Assembly: GCA_013178295.1 (NCBI GenBank)
Contig: JABLWW010000014.1
Location: 1 to 64,000, forward strand
DNA: 64,000 nt
From: Anaerolineae bacterium
GTDB taxonomy: Bacteria; Chloroflexota; Anaerolineae; Anaerolineales; Anaerolineaceae
Direction: 5' to 3'
Shown: one piece after another, positions 23,633-32,163 of the stretch
How the letters are laid out: each line of letters opens with the position of its first letter
How positions within the stretch are numbered: position 1 is the first letter of the stretch
Notes under the pieces: generated by a model
Told to the model about the DNA's origin: nothing
Database searches by the model: none
What the model saw: the letters and a program-made list of their open reading frames with translations, nothing else
Position numbers and translations under genes: made by a program

Positions 23633-25177
23633 ATGCCCGATACTTTCTCCCACTGTCTTAAACGCCTGCTGCGCCGCATTGAATTGTTCTGCCGTCATGC
23701 TTCCGGCCTCACCCTGCGCTCCTATCAGCTGCCTGTGGCGCAGACGGTTATCCGCTCTTGTCTGCGTTCGATGGGGCTTTCGCTGGTGGTGCTTTTTCCG
23801 CGCCAGAGTGGAAAGAATGAGTTGCAGGCACAAATATTCGCCTATCTGTTAACCCTGTTTTCGCAGACCCAAAGCGAAATGATCAGCATCTCGCCCACCT
23901 TCAAACCCCAAACCCTCAACGCCATGCGCCGCCTCCAACGCGTCCTAGAAACCAACCTCATCACCCGCACCCTTTGGCGCAAAGAATCCGGCTACATCTA
24001 CCGCATCGGATCTGCCCGTATCTTCTTTTTCTCCGGCGCGCCCGAGTCGAACATTGTCGGCGCCACCGCCTCCACCCTCCTCTCCATTGACGAAGCCCAA
24101 GATATCCAAATCGATAAATACGACAAAGACATCGCCCCCATGGCCGCCTCCACCAACGCCACGCGCGTTTTTTGGGGCACTGCCTGGACAAACAATACCC
24201 TATTGGCGCGCGAGATGCGTTCCGCCCTCGAAGCCCAAGAAAAAGACGGCATCCAGCGCGTCTTTCGCATCACCGCCGATGATGTCGCTAAAGAAGTCCC
24301 CGCCTACGGCGCATTCGTCCAAGAGCAAATCCGCCGTCTCGGCAGACAAAACCCTATGGTCAAATCGCAGTTCTTTTGCGAAGAAATTGACGCACAGGGA
24401 GGGATGTTCCCACCCCAGCGCCTCGCCCTCATGCAAGGCGCGCACCCCCCGCAGTTTGCACCCATCCCCAACCACACCTACGCCTTCCTCCTCGATGTCG
24501 GTGGCGAGATCTCTCCCTCTCCCTCTGGGAGAGGGCAGGGTGAGGGAACTCCCTCTGGGAGAGGGAAGGGTGAGGGCAGAGAACACGACTCCACCGCCCT
24601 TACCATCGTTGAAATTGACCGCTCCACCCTCGATGACCCGCTCATCAAAGCCCCATCCTACCGCATTGTCCGCCGCCAACTCTGGACTGGCACATCCCAA
24701 ACCGCACTCTACGCCCTCATCAAAGCCCTTGCCGATACCTGGCAGCCCTACCAGATCGTCATTGACGCCACCGGCATCGGCGCTGGCATCGCCTCATTCC
24801 TCGCCAAAGCCTACCCCAACCAGGTGACGCAATTCACCTTCAACGCCGCCACAAAATCTACTCTCGGATGGCGATTCCTATCCATCATTGATACCGGCAG
24901 ACTCAAAGACTATTCCCCTCCCGATGACCTCCAAAAACTCTTCACCACACAATGCACCTTCACCTCCTACGACATCGCCACAGGCCCCGATAAACGCATC
25001 AAATGGTCTGTCCCAGAAGGCACACGCAACCCCGCCGATGGCAGCCTCGTTCACGATGACCTTGTCCTCTCCGCTGCCCTTGTCGCCGTCCTCGATGACC
25101 TCATCCTCCCACTCACCGGCGAACCCCTCATTATCCCAGCCAGCGACCCCCTAGAGGATTTATCTCATGGCTTCTAA
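23633..25177 (+). CDS. Phage terminase large subunit
   Basis: A 514-residue packaging motor. Walker A is FPRQSGKNE (residues 55-63), Walker B is LLSIDEAQD (149-157). The nuclease part shows LLDVGGE with Asp288, VIDATGIGAG, and the late HDDLVLSAAL. Residues about 293-317 (PSPSGRGQGEGTPSGRGKG) are encoded by an inserted palindromic repeat, placed between the first nuclease Asp and the HDSTALTIVEID strand. I chose ATG 23633, just after the previous stop. Codon use changes sharply after about residue 82, from host-like to very C-rich. Confidence 0.85.
   Translation: MPDTFSHCLKRLLRRIELFCRHASGLTLRSYQLPVAQTVIRSCLRSMGLSLVVLFPRQSGKNELQAQIFAYLLTLFSQTQSEMISISPTFKPQTLNAMRRLQRVLETNLITRTLWRKESGYIYRIGSARIFFFSGAPESNIVGATASTLLSIDEAQDIQIDKYDKDIAPMAASTNATRVFWGTAWTNNTLLAREMRSALEAQEKDGIQRVFRITADDVAKEVPAYGAFVQEQIRRLGRQNPMVKSQFFCEEIDAQGGMFPPQRLALMQGAHPPQFAPIPNHTYAFLLDVGGEISPSPSGRGQGEGTPSGRGKGEGREHDSTALTIVEIDRSTLDDPLIKAPSYRIVRRQLWTGTSQTALYALIKALADTWQPYQIVIDATGIGAGIASFLAKAYPNQVTQFTFNAATKSTLGWRFLSIIDTGRLKDYSPPDDLQKLFTTQCTFTSYDIATGPDKRIKWSVPEGTRNPADGSLVHDDLVLSAALVAVLDDLILPLTGEPLIIPASDPLEDLSHGF
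24511..24578 (+). repeat. Palindromic element, two copies, inside the terminase gene
   Basis: CCCTCTCCC-TCT-GGGAGAGGG stem plus CAGGGTGAGGG tail, then a shorter second copy. Read as PSPSGRGQGEG. Confidence 0.8.
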
Positions 25178-26576
25178 CTTCTTCTCAAATGCCATCCGCT
25201 CCATCCGCAAAGCCTTCTCTTCACCACGCGAGGATGACAACACCCTCTACATCGGCGCATCCTCCCTCAATGCCTCCGACAGAGATCGCTTCACCTACGA
25301 CCGCTCCGAAACCCTCGAACTCGCCCTCAAAGCCTGGCGCGAGAACCCCCTCGCCCGCCGCATTGTCGCCCTCACCTCCCAATACGTTGTCGGCGGCGGC
25401 ATCTCCATCTCTTGCCAGCACCCTGTCCTCAATAAATTCCTACAAGATTTCTGGCATCACCCGCTCAACAACATCCCCATCAAAACCTATGAATGGTGCG
25501 ATGAACTCACCCGCTCCGGCAACCTCTTTCTCCTCCTCACCACCGACCAAGCCGGCATGTCCTACATCCGCGCCATCCCAGCCGCCAACATCGAACGCAT
25601 CGAACACGCCCCCCACGACATCGAACAACCCACCCTCTACTACCTCAAACCCTCCGCCCAAAACCTCAACCCCCAGCCCATCCCAGCCTTCAACTACAAC
25701 TCCCCTCTCCCTCTGGGAGAGGGGAGGGGAGAGGGTATCCTCCACTACGCCATCAACAAACCTGTCGGCGCACAGTGGGGCGAATCCGACCTTGCCCCTC
25801 TCCTCAAATGGCTCTCCCGCTATGCCAACTGGCTAGAAGACCGCGCCCGCCTCAACCGCTACCGCACCGCATTCCTCTACGTTGTCAAAGGCAGATACGC
25901 CTCCGAAGCCGACCGCATCCGCCGCCAGCAGTTTCTCAACACCAACCCGCCATCACCAGGATCAATCCTTGTCGCCGATGAATCCGAAAACTGGGAGATC
26001 ATCTCTCCAAAACTCGAAGCCCACGAAGCCGCTGAAGATGGTCTCTCCCTCAAAAAAATCATCTGCGCTGGCGCAGGCATCCCCCTTCACTTCCTCGCCG
26101 AACCCGAATCCTCCACCCGCACCACCGCCGAAGCTGCTGGCGGCCCCACATTCCGCCACTTTGAACAGCGTCAAAACTTCTTCGTCTGGCTTCTCACCGA
26201 CCTGTGCAAAGCCGCCATCTCTCGCCGCAGAGCCTACGACAAACGCATCCCGGCACGCCCCGAATTCTCCATCACCGCCTCCGATATCTCATCCCGTGAT
26301 AATGTCGCTCTTGGCTTGGCTGCCACACACATCAACAGCATCGCCAAAGATGCCTACGAAAGACAGCTCATCTCTCCCGCCGAATACCTCCGCCTCATCT
26401 ACAAATTCTCCGGCGAAACCGTTGACATCCAATCCATCCTCCAGGATGCCGCCGCCTCATCGCCCCCCATCATCTTACCCTCCAACCCCTCCCCTCTCCC
26501 TTCAGAGAGAGGGTTAGGGGTGAGGGCACTCGACCCGCAAACTGGAGACCTCAAAGAAAGCATCGCTAACCCATGA
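25167..26576 (+). CDS. Phage portal protein
   Basis: A 469-residue protein overlapping the terminase end by 11 bases. Features of phage portals include LARRIVALTSQYVVGGGI in the wing, YEWCDELTRSGNLFLLL, and the clip/stem-like RRQQFLNTNPPSPGSILVADE followed by LSLKKIICAGAGIPLHFLA. Two palindromic elements are translated in frame, SPLPLGEGRGEG near residue 180 and PSPLPSERGLGVRALD near the C terminus. It should form the dodecameric packaging channel. Confidence 0.85.
   Translation: MASNFFSNAIRSIRKAFSSPREDDNTLYIGASSLNASDRDRFTYDRSETLELALKAWRENPLARRIVALTSQYVVGGGISISCQHPVLNKFLQDFWHHPLNNIPIKTYEWCDELTRSGNLFLLLTTDQAGMSYIRAIPAANIERIEHAPHDIEQPTLYYLKPSAQNLNPQPIPAFNYNSPLPLGEGRGEGILHYAINKPVGAQWGESDLAPLLKWLSRYANWLEDRARLNRYRTAFLYVVKGRYASEADRIRRQQFLNTNPPSPGSILVADESENWEIISPKLEAHEAAEDGLSLKKIICAGAGIPLHFLAEPESSTRTTAEAAGGPTFRHFEQRQNFFVWLLTDLCKAAISRRRAYDKRIPARPEFSITASDISSRDNVALGLAATHINSIAKDAYERQLISPAEYLRLIYKFSGETVDIQSILQDAAASSPPIILPSNPSPLPSERGLGVRALDPQTGDLKESIANP
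25701..25737 (+). repeat. Palindromic element in the portal gene, copy 1
   Basis: CCTCTCCC/GGGAGAGG stem with a GGGAGAGGG tail, read in a different frame from the terminase copies (SPLPLGEGRGEG). Confidence 0.8.
26488..26527 (+). repeat. Palindromic element in the portal gene, copy 2
   Basis: Related element with loop TTCAGA and tail GGTTAGGGGTGAGGG near the 3' end of the gene. Confidence 0.75.
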
Positions 26577-27445
26577 AAGTATCAGCCCCCTGGTCTGTTT
26601 GGCGCGTCCACTCCACCAACCCTTGCCCATCCTGTATGTCCCTCGAGGGCAGAATGCTGCCTAACTACGTATGGCAAGAACTCGACCTCTACCCAAACAG
26701 CCCCGCTCTCATCTGCTTCCCCCATTGCCGCTGCTCCCTCAACCCCTTTCTCATCCCAGAAGAACAACGTCTCCTTGACGAAATCCCTACCGACATACAA
26801 GACGAACCCATCCAAATCCCCGAAACCTTCCATCCCCCTTTAGGGGAAGGGAATGAGGGAGAGGGAGAGAACATCCTCGACATCATCCTTGCCCTTGCCG
26901 TCGCCGCATTCGCCGTCATCGCCAAACGCCGCAAAGAAAACAAACCCCCACCACCCAAACCCTCTATTTGGGAGATCGTCTATGACCTAACCCCGCAAAT
27001 CCTCACCAGCGAAGCCCAACGCCCGCCCGAAATCAAACCCGCCCTTTGGGAAACCATCAAAAAAATCATCCCAAAAATCTTCACCGCCGAAGCCCCAGAC
27101 TGGCCGCCAAAAGACGACTCCGCCATCCTCGACATCATCAAAAAACTTACCCCCAAAATCTTCAGCCCCGACATCACCCCAGAGTCTACTTCCCTTTCCC
27201 TGAAGGGAGAGGGCTGCCCTTGCTGCTCCCCCCCCACACCCCTTTGGGGAGAGGGACCAGGGGAGAGGGGCAAACGAAAGGATTACACCGCCTATGACAT
27301 CTCCAAAACAACATCAATCCCGCCTCACCGCCACTGGCACACCAACCCCCTCCGGCTTCGAAGTCCTCGCCATCACCGCCGGAGAAGGCAACGGATGGCT
27401 TTTCTCCCCCGATTGCCTCAAACAATCCCTCCCCCTTTGGAATAA
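26573..27445 (+). CDS. Phage minor head (Mu gpF-like) protein with tandem repeats and read-through tail
   Basis: A 290-residue frame starting in ATGA overlap with the portal. Residues 1-60 carry CPSCMSLEGRMLP and HCRC, the paired-cysteine segment seen at the C terminus of Mu gpF-like head morphogenesis proteins. A hydrophobic helix (LDIILALAVAAFAVIA) follows, then three imperfect repeats of about 27 residues around WETIKKIIPKIFTAEA. Three palindromic elements are embedded. The last ones remove any stop, so the frame runs 152 bases into the next gene. The final 60 residues are probably artefactual read-through. Similar Cys motifs occur in the protein at 33255. Confidence 0.6.
   Translation: MKVSAPWSVWRVHSTNPCPSCMSLEGRMLPNYVWQELDLYPNSPALICFPHCRCSLNPFLIPEEQRLLDEIPTDIQDEPIQIPETFHPPLGEGNEGEGENILDIILALAVAAFAVIAKRRKENKPPPPKPSIWEIVYDLTPQILTSEAQRPPEIKPALWETIKKIIPKIFTAEAPDWPPKDDSAILDIIKKLTPKIFSPDITPESTSLSLKGEGCPCCSPPTPLWGEGPGERGKRKDYTAYDISKTTSIPPHRHWHTNPLRLRSPRHHRRRRQRMAFLPRLPQTIPPPLE
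26832..26869 (+). repeat. Palindromic element in the minor head gene, copy 1
   Basis: CCCCTTTAGGGG stem with tail GAATGAGGGAGAGGGAGAG. Confidence 0.75.
27190..27270 (+). repeat. Two palindromic elements at the end of the minor head gene
   Basis: CCCTTTCCC/GAAGGGAGAGGG followed by CCCCTTTGGGGAGAGGG with tail ACCAGGGGAGAGGGG. They replace the expected stop of the gene. Confidence 0.75.
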
Positions 27446-29312
27446 CGCCCAATGCTTCATTGACCACTCCCTCTATTCCCGCTCTGTACGCGACCTCGCC
27501 GGTACCTACTCCAACCCGCGCTGGAACGATGACCAGCAAGGTATCATCCTCACCCTCACACCAGCAGGCCCCTCCGCAGATCTCCTCACCGAAATCGGTA
27601 AAGAAATCCTCTCCACCAATTCCCCCCTCTCCTCGCGCAGCACTCCCGAAGGGAGTCAGGGAGAGGGGCCGGGGGTGAGGATCGGTTTCTCCGCCGATGT
27701 CTCCTTCACTGCCATCAATAACCAAGTGCAGGAAATCCTCAAAGTCCACTCCGTTGACCTTGTCCTCGACCCAGCACGCGGCGGTCAATTCATTCGTCTT
27801 CTCAATAGCAAACTATCGAAAGGATTACCAATCATGACAAACCATTCCCCAGACCCAACCCCAACCCAAACCCCCACCACCCCAGACATCGAAGCCGAAC
27901 GCCAGGCAATGCTCTCTCTCCTCGATGCCCATCGCCAGCAGCAAGCCCTCGCCGATGAAGCCGAAAAAGCACGCCAGACCCACGCTGCCATGTGCTCCTA
28001 CCTCCTCGAATCAGGCCTTGCCGCATCCCGCCTGCCCGCACCCATGCAAGAGCAAGTCCGTAAACAATTCAGCGGCAAAGTCTTCACCGCCGCCGAACTC
28101 CAAACTGCCATCGAAGACGCCCGTCAGCTTGTCTCTGACCTCACCGGCGCGCTCACTGTCCAAGGCCCCGGCAGAATCAACGCCATGTTCTCCGAAGCAG
28201 ATCGCCTCCAGGCAGCCGTTGACGACCTCTTCAACATCCCCCGCTCCCCAGAACACGCCACCCTTTCCACTCCCCGCCTCTCCGGCATCCGCGAACTCTA
28301 CCTCACCCTCACCGGCGATTACGACCTTCACGGCGGCTACTACCCCGACCGCGTCCAGCTTGCCACCACAGCCGACTTCACAGGACTCATCAAAAACGCC
28401 CTCAACAAGATTGTCATCAACACTTGGGACATGCTCGGCAGAGCTGGTTACGACTGGTTTAGAGCCATCGCCACCGTAGAACACTTCAACACCTTGCAAT
28501 CCATCACCGGAACACTCATCGGCACTGTCGGATCCCTCCCCGAAGTCGCAGAAGGTGCAGAGTATACCGAACTCGAAATCGGCGACAGCCCCGAAACCGC
28601 TACCTTCAAAAAGTATGGCGGCTACATCCCCCTCACCCTCGAACTCATTGACCGCGACGAAACCCGCAAGCTCCAAGCCTACGCCCGCGAACTCGCCTCC
28701 GCCGGTCTCCGCAAAATCTCATCCCTTGTCGCCGAAATCTTCACCGCCAACTCCGGCATCGGCCCCACAATGGCAGATGGCGGCGCCCTCTTCAACGCCA
28801 CCGCCGTAACCACCGCTGGCGGTCATGCCAACCTCCGCACTACCGCCCTCTCCGCTGATGAATGGGAAGCCGTCTGTACCGCCGTCTACAACCAGCCCAT
28901 GCTCATCAAAAACGCAAGCGGCTACTACGGCACAGGCCCAAAGATGGCTATCAACCCCCGCTACTTGCTTGTCCCGCGTCAGCTTCAACTCACCGCCATG
29001 AAAATCCTCTACCCATCGCTGGAAAACAAAACCTCCATCTACTCCGAAAACCTCCAGCGCGGCAAACCCGGCGATGTTATCACCGTCCCCGAATGGACTG
29101 ACGCCACCGACTGGGCTGCCGTCTGCGACCCAGCCATCGCCCCAGCCATCTACATCGGCGAACGCTTTGGTCTCATGCCCGAAGTCTTCATCGCCGGCAG
29201 TGAACTCTCCCCTGCCGTCTTCACCAACGATGAGCACCGCCTCAAAGTCCGCCACTTCCTCGCCGTCTGGGTCAACGATTTTCGCCCGCTCCACAAGTCC
29301 AATGTCGCATAA
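27294..29312 (+). CDS. Prohead protease - scaffold - major capsid protein fusion
   Basis: A 672-residue frame. Residues 1-175 look like a phage prohead protease, with a His in CFIDHSLYSR, a Ser in IGFSADVSF and VHSVDLVLDPARGGQF. Residues about 190-280 are helical and scaffold-like (ERQAMLSLLDAHRQQQALADE). Residues about 290-672 match an HK97-type major capsid protein (NALNKIVINTWDMLG, GYIPLTLELIDRDE, VWVNDFRPLH). An in-frame ATG at 27834, preceded by AAAGGA at the same spacing pattern as the main start, could yield a separate scaffold-capsid product. A palindromic element lies inside the protease part. Confidence 0.75.
   Translation: MTSPKQHQSRLTATGTPTPSGFEVLAITAGEGNGWLFSPDCLKQSLPLWNNAQCFIDHSLYSRSVRDLAGTYSNPRWNDDQQGIILTLTPAGPSADLLTEIGKEILSTNSPLSSRSTPEGSQGEGPGVRIGFSADVSFTAINNQVQEILKVHSVDLVLDPARGGQFIRLLNSKLSKGLPIMTNHSPDPTPTQTPTTPDIEAERQAMLSLLDAHRQQQALADEAEKARQTHAAMCSYLLESGLAASRLPAPMQEQVRKQFSGKVFTAAELQTAIEDARQLVSDLTGALTVQGPGRINAMFSEADRLQAAVDDLFNIPRSPEHATLSTPRLSGIRELYLTLTGDYDLHGGYYPDRVQLATTADFTGLIKNALNKIVINTWDMLGRAGYDWFRAIATVEHFNTLQSITGTLIGTVGSLPEVAEGAEYTELEIGDSPETATFKKYGGYIPLTLELIDRDETRKLQAYARELASAGLRKISSLVAEIFTANSGIGPTMADGGALFNATAVTTAGGHANLRTTALSADEWEAVCTAVYNQPMLIKNASGYYGTGPKMAINPRYLLVPRQLQLTAMKILYPSLENKTSIYSENLQRGKPGDVITVPEWTDATDWAAVCDPAIAPAIYIGERFGLMPEVFIAGSELSPAVFTNDEHRLKVRHFLAVWVNDFRPLHKSNVA
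27621..27680 (+). repeat. Palindromic element in the protease domain
   Basis: CCCCCCTCTCCTCGCG, CACTCCCGAAGGGAGT and tail GGGCCGGGGGTGAGG, read as TPEGSQGEGPGVRIG. Confidence 0.75.
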
Positions 29313-29345
29313 CCTCCACTCCTCTACTCTTCTCTTCTCCTTTGC

Positions 29346-29427
29346 CCACCCCTCCCTATCCCCTCTTCCCCCCTTTCAGGGGGGAATGAAAAGGGGGGTA
29401 AAGGGAGGGGCCAGGGGTGAGGGCAAA
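29346..29427 (+). repeat. Palindromic element between capsid and putative holin genes
   Basis: CCCCCCTTTCAGGGGGGAATG hairpin inside a longer CCCTCCCTATCCCC ... AGGGAGGGG frame. The 29313-29452 spacer consists almost only of this element and the RBS AGAAAGGA. Confidence 0.75.
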
Positions 29428-29452
29428 TAAAAACCAGAAAGGATAAAACCCC

Positions 29453-29755
29453 ATGACCCCCGAACAACTTGCCGCCATCTCCGGCATCCTCCTATCCCTT
29501 GTCTTCTCCTATGTCCCCGGCCTCTCCGACTCCTGGAACAAAGCCGCCCCCACCACCAAACGCGGCATCATGGCTGCCCTCCTCTTTCTCACCGCCGCCG
29601 CCATCTACATCTTCTCTTGTGCTGGCATCACCGAATACAGCCAAAACGTAACTTGCGACCGTCAAGGCCTCCTCCAACTCATCAACATCTTCATCGCCGC
29701 CCTTATCGCCAACCAAGCCGCCTATCAAATCTCCCCAAAGTCCCCCTCCCTCTAG
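29453..29755 (+). CDS. Putative holin (three membrane helices)
   Basis: A 100-residue membrane protein with helices near 5-24 (LAAISGILLSLVFSYVPGL), 40-58 (IMAALLFLTAAAIYIFSC) and 74-92 (LQLINIFIAALIANQAAYQ). It lies between capsid and peptidase-like genes, where phage lysis genes often sit, so holin is the best guess. The last residues and the TAG stop come from a palindromic element (29740-29775), so the native C terminus has been replaced. Confidence 0.55.
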   Translation: MTPEQLAAISGILLSLVFSYVPGLSDSWNKAAPTTKRGIMAALLFLTAAAIYIFSCAGITEYSQNVTCDRQGLLQLINIFIAALIANQAAYQISPKSPSL

Positions 29756-29875
29756 GGAGGGGTCAGGGGAGGCCTCCTCCCCTCCTTACCACCCCCTCCC
29801 TATCCCCTCTTCCCCCCTTTCAGGGGGGAATGAAAAGGGGGGGTAAAGGGAGAGGGACCAGGGGTGAGGGTAAAT
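29740..29875 (+). repeat. Palindromic elements at and after the putative holin 3' end
   Basis: CCCTCCCTCTAGGGAGGGG supplies the stop codon of the gene; a second large copy at 29790-29875 is nearly identical to that at 29346-29427. Confidence 0.8.
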
Positions 29876-29896
29876 AAAACCCAAAAAGGAGAAACC

Positions 29897-30199
29897 ATGA
29901 CCACCACCAAGAAAAAACCCACACACACCACACCCAATTCCCCACTTTCAGAAGGGAATGAAAAGGGGAGCAAAGGGAGAGAGGAAAGGGGAGAGGGCAC
30001 ACCCTCTCCCTCTGGGAGAGGGCAGGGTGAGGGAACTCCCTCTGGGAGAGGGCAGGGTGAGGGCATCCTCCACGCCCTCACCAAAATCACCGGCAAACCC
30101 CCACTCGCCTACAACATCCGCCCCAATGGCGATGTCTCCGTCATCACTTGGGAAGGTAAAAAATTCCTCTTCACCAAACAAGAGATCGACTCCGTATGA
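29897..30199 (+). CDS. Small protein, nearly half composed of inserted repeat
   Basis: A 100-residue frame from ATG 29897 (RBS AAAAAGGAG). Roughly 43 residues from about 15 to 57 are encoded by stacked palindromic elements. The original protein would be a Lys/Thr-rich N terminus joined to ILHALTKITGKPPLAYNIRP and VITWEGKKFLFTKQEIDSV, about 57 residues. Function unknown. Stop overlaps the next ATG. Confidence 0.5.
   Translation: MTTTKKKPTHTTPNSPLSEGNEKGSKGREERGEGTPSPSGRGQGEGTPSGRGQGEGILHALTKITGKPPLAYNIRPNGDVSVITWEGKKFLFTKQEIDSV
29937..30064 (+). repeat. Stacked palindromic elements in a small gene
   Basis: Three consecutive copies, including two near-identical CCCTCTGGGAGAGGGCAGGG units, read as PSPSGRGQGEG and PSGRGQGEG. 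Confidence 0.8.
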
Positions 30200-30858
30200 A
30201 CATCTCCCCACCCCTCACCGGCAGCCCGCCCATCACCCAAACCTACGCCGACCACATCGCCTACGGCAAGCAGAAAGGCTACAAAAAATACAACCCCGGC
30301 ATCGACTACGCCGTCCCCACCGGCACTCCAGTTTACGCTTGCTGCGACGGCAGAGTCCAATACGTCAACTACCACGATGAAGGCTACGGCAGAGTCATCT
30401 ACATTGACCACGACAACGGCTACATCTCCATCTACGCCCACCTCGACTACATCCTCGTAACCGCCGGTCAATCCGTCTCCACCAACCAGATGATCGCCCG
30501 CTCTGGCAGCACCGGCCGCTCCACAGGCCCACACCTCCACTTTGAGATCCGCTACAACAACACCCCCATCGACCCCGCCGATCTGCTCCCCGATGTTTCT
30601 TCCCCCCTTTTAGGGGGGAATGAAAAGGGGGGAGAGGGCGAAGGGGTGAGGGTAGGCAGCATCATCACCCCCATCTACACCTCATTCCTCCGCAGCGCCC
30701 CCAAAGTCAACGCATCCACCGCAACAGCCCTCATCCGCCCCGGCGCTCGCCTCCGCGTCCTCGATGTCCTCCAACTCGACGGCAATACCTGGCTAAAAGT
30801 CGAAGCCTACATCGCCCTCACCTACGAGAACAACACCCTGTGCAAGCTTGCAGACTAG
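30196..30858 (+). CDS. M23-type peptidase-like protein with SH3-like C terminus
   Basis: A 220-residue protein. Residues 10-130 match the LytM/M23 fold, with GIDYAVPTGTPVYACCDG, YAHLDY and GPHLHFEIRY. The first zinc-ligand position of HxxxD is Asn33 here (NPGID, Asp37 kept), while His82 and His113/His115 remain, so activity is doubtful. A palindromic element encodes the linker (about 137-153). The C-terminal 65 residues look like an SH3-like wall-binding domain. No signal peptide. Likely phage-associated wall-active or structural protein. Confidence 0.75.
   Translation: MNISPPLTGSPPITQTYADHIAYGKQKGYKKYNPGIDYAVPTGTPVYACCDGRVQYVNYHDEGYGRVIYIDHDNGYISIYAHLDYILVTAGQSVSTNQMIARSGSTGRSTGPHLHFEIRYNNTPIDPADLLPDVSSPLLGGNEKGGEGEGVRVGSIITPIYTSFLRSAPKVNASTATALIRPGARLRVLDVLQLDGNTWLKVEAYIALTYENNTLCKLAD
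30600..30655 (+). repeat. Palindromic element in the M23-like gene linker
   Basis: CCCCCCTTTTAGGGGGGAATG hairpin and tail GGCGAAGGGGTGAGGG. Confidence 0.75.
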
Positions 30859-30873
30859 AAAGGTCTCCCCTAT

Positions 30874-32157
30874 ATGTCCTATCCCGCCTCCTCCGATGTC
30901 TCCGCCGGTCAGCCCACCGCATCCGCACACTACAACAACCTCCGCGCCGATGCCCTCCGCTTCGGCCAATCCGCTGCTGATGGACTCAACATCGGCAGCC
31001 TCCTCTACAAACACGATGTCAACCTCACCCTTCAATACCTCGCCACAAACCGCGTCCGCGTCCCAGCCACCACCTCCGACCCCGTCTACCTTGTCATAGA
31101 TGGCGCTATCGTCTCCGCCACCTCCAACGTTGACCTCTCCGCCGGTTCCGCACCCTCCGGTTCAGCCGCCTGGTGGTATGTCTTTGCCAAACGCACTGCC
31201 GGGTCAACCACCTTCACCCTCGATATCAACACCTCACCAACCGCCCCAGCCCTCGCCCGCCGCATCGGCAAATTTTACTGGGATGGATCCAAAATCCAAA
31301 AACTCCAAACCGAAACCGAAAACTTCCTCAATGCCTCTCTTGGCATCGCCAACACCATCCTCGCACAAGGTCGTCTCACCCTCTCCGCCTCAACCCCTGT
31401 CCCCACAACCAACATCACCGGCGCTACCGAAGTCTTCTACACCCCCTATCTCGGCAACTGGATCAGCCTCTACCAGGATGGCGGCATCTGGCGTCCCATG
31501 CAGTTTACCGAAACCTACCTCTCCCTCGCCGGTTACACAGCCGATACCAACTACGACATCTTCGGCTATAACAACGCCGGTTCCCTCGCCCTCGAAACTG
31601 TCGCCTGGTCTTCCGCCACCGCACGCGCCACCGCCCTTGCCCTCCAAGATGGCATCTACGTAAAATCTGGCGACCCAACCCGCCGCTATCTCGGCACAAT
31701 GCGCACCACCGCAACCGCCGGTCAATGCGAAGACTCCTGGTCCCGCCGCTACCTCTGGAATTACCTCAACCAAGTACAGCGCAAACTCTACGTATACGAC
31801 CAAACCAACCACACCTACTCAACTGTCGCCTATCGCTCCTGGAACAACGATAACAACATCCGCTACCACTTTGTCTTAGGTCTCCAAACCTCTATATGGT
31901 CAACAATCACCCTCTGCGGCTACGTCAACGCTTCCACACAAGAAATCTACGCCGGAGGTCTCGATACCACCACTGAAGGCTATAAATGGTACGGCTTCGC
32001 CTGGAATTCAAATACCACCCTCTCCACCCGCACCGGCACATCTATTTGGGAAATCACCCCCGGCTACCACTACATGCAGGTCATCGAACGCTTCGGCAAC
32101 GCTACCTACACAGGCTATTACAACGAAGTCTATTCACTCGCAGAATTTTTAGGATAA
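30874..32157 (+). CDS. Phage fibre/receptor-binding-like structural protein
   Basis: A 427-residue protein rich in Ser, Thr, Tyr and Asn, with the opening SDVSAGQPTASAHYNNLRAD common in phage tail/baseplate or fibre proteins. Repetitive beta-strand character continues to the end (SIWEITPGYHYMQVIERFG). No enzyme motif. It follows the M23-like gene by 15 bases with RBS AGAAAGG. Assignment rests on composition and context. Confidence 0.55.
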   Translation: MSYPASSDVSAGQPTASAHYNNLRADALRFGQSAADGLNIGSLLYKHDVNLTLQYLATNRVRVPATTSDPVYLVIDGAIVSATSNVDLSAGSAPSGSAAWWYVFAKRTAGSTTFTLDINTSPTAPALARRIGKFYWDGSKIQKLQTETENFLNASLGIANTILAQGRLTLSASTPVPTTNITGATEVFYTPYLGNWISLYQDGGIWRPMQFTETYLSLAGYTADTNYDIFGYNNAGSLALETVAWSSATARATALALQDGIYVKSGDPTRRYLGTMRTTATAGQCEDSWSRRYLWNYLNQVQRKLYVYDQTNHTYSTVAYRSWNNDNNIRYHFVLGLQTSIWSTITLCGYVNASTQEIYAGGLDTTTEGYKWYGFAWNSNTTLSTRTGTSIWEITPGYHYMQVIERFGNATYTGYYNEVYSLAEFLG

Positions 32158-32163
32158 ACCCCC

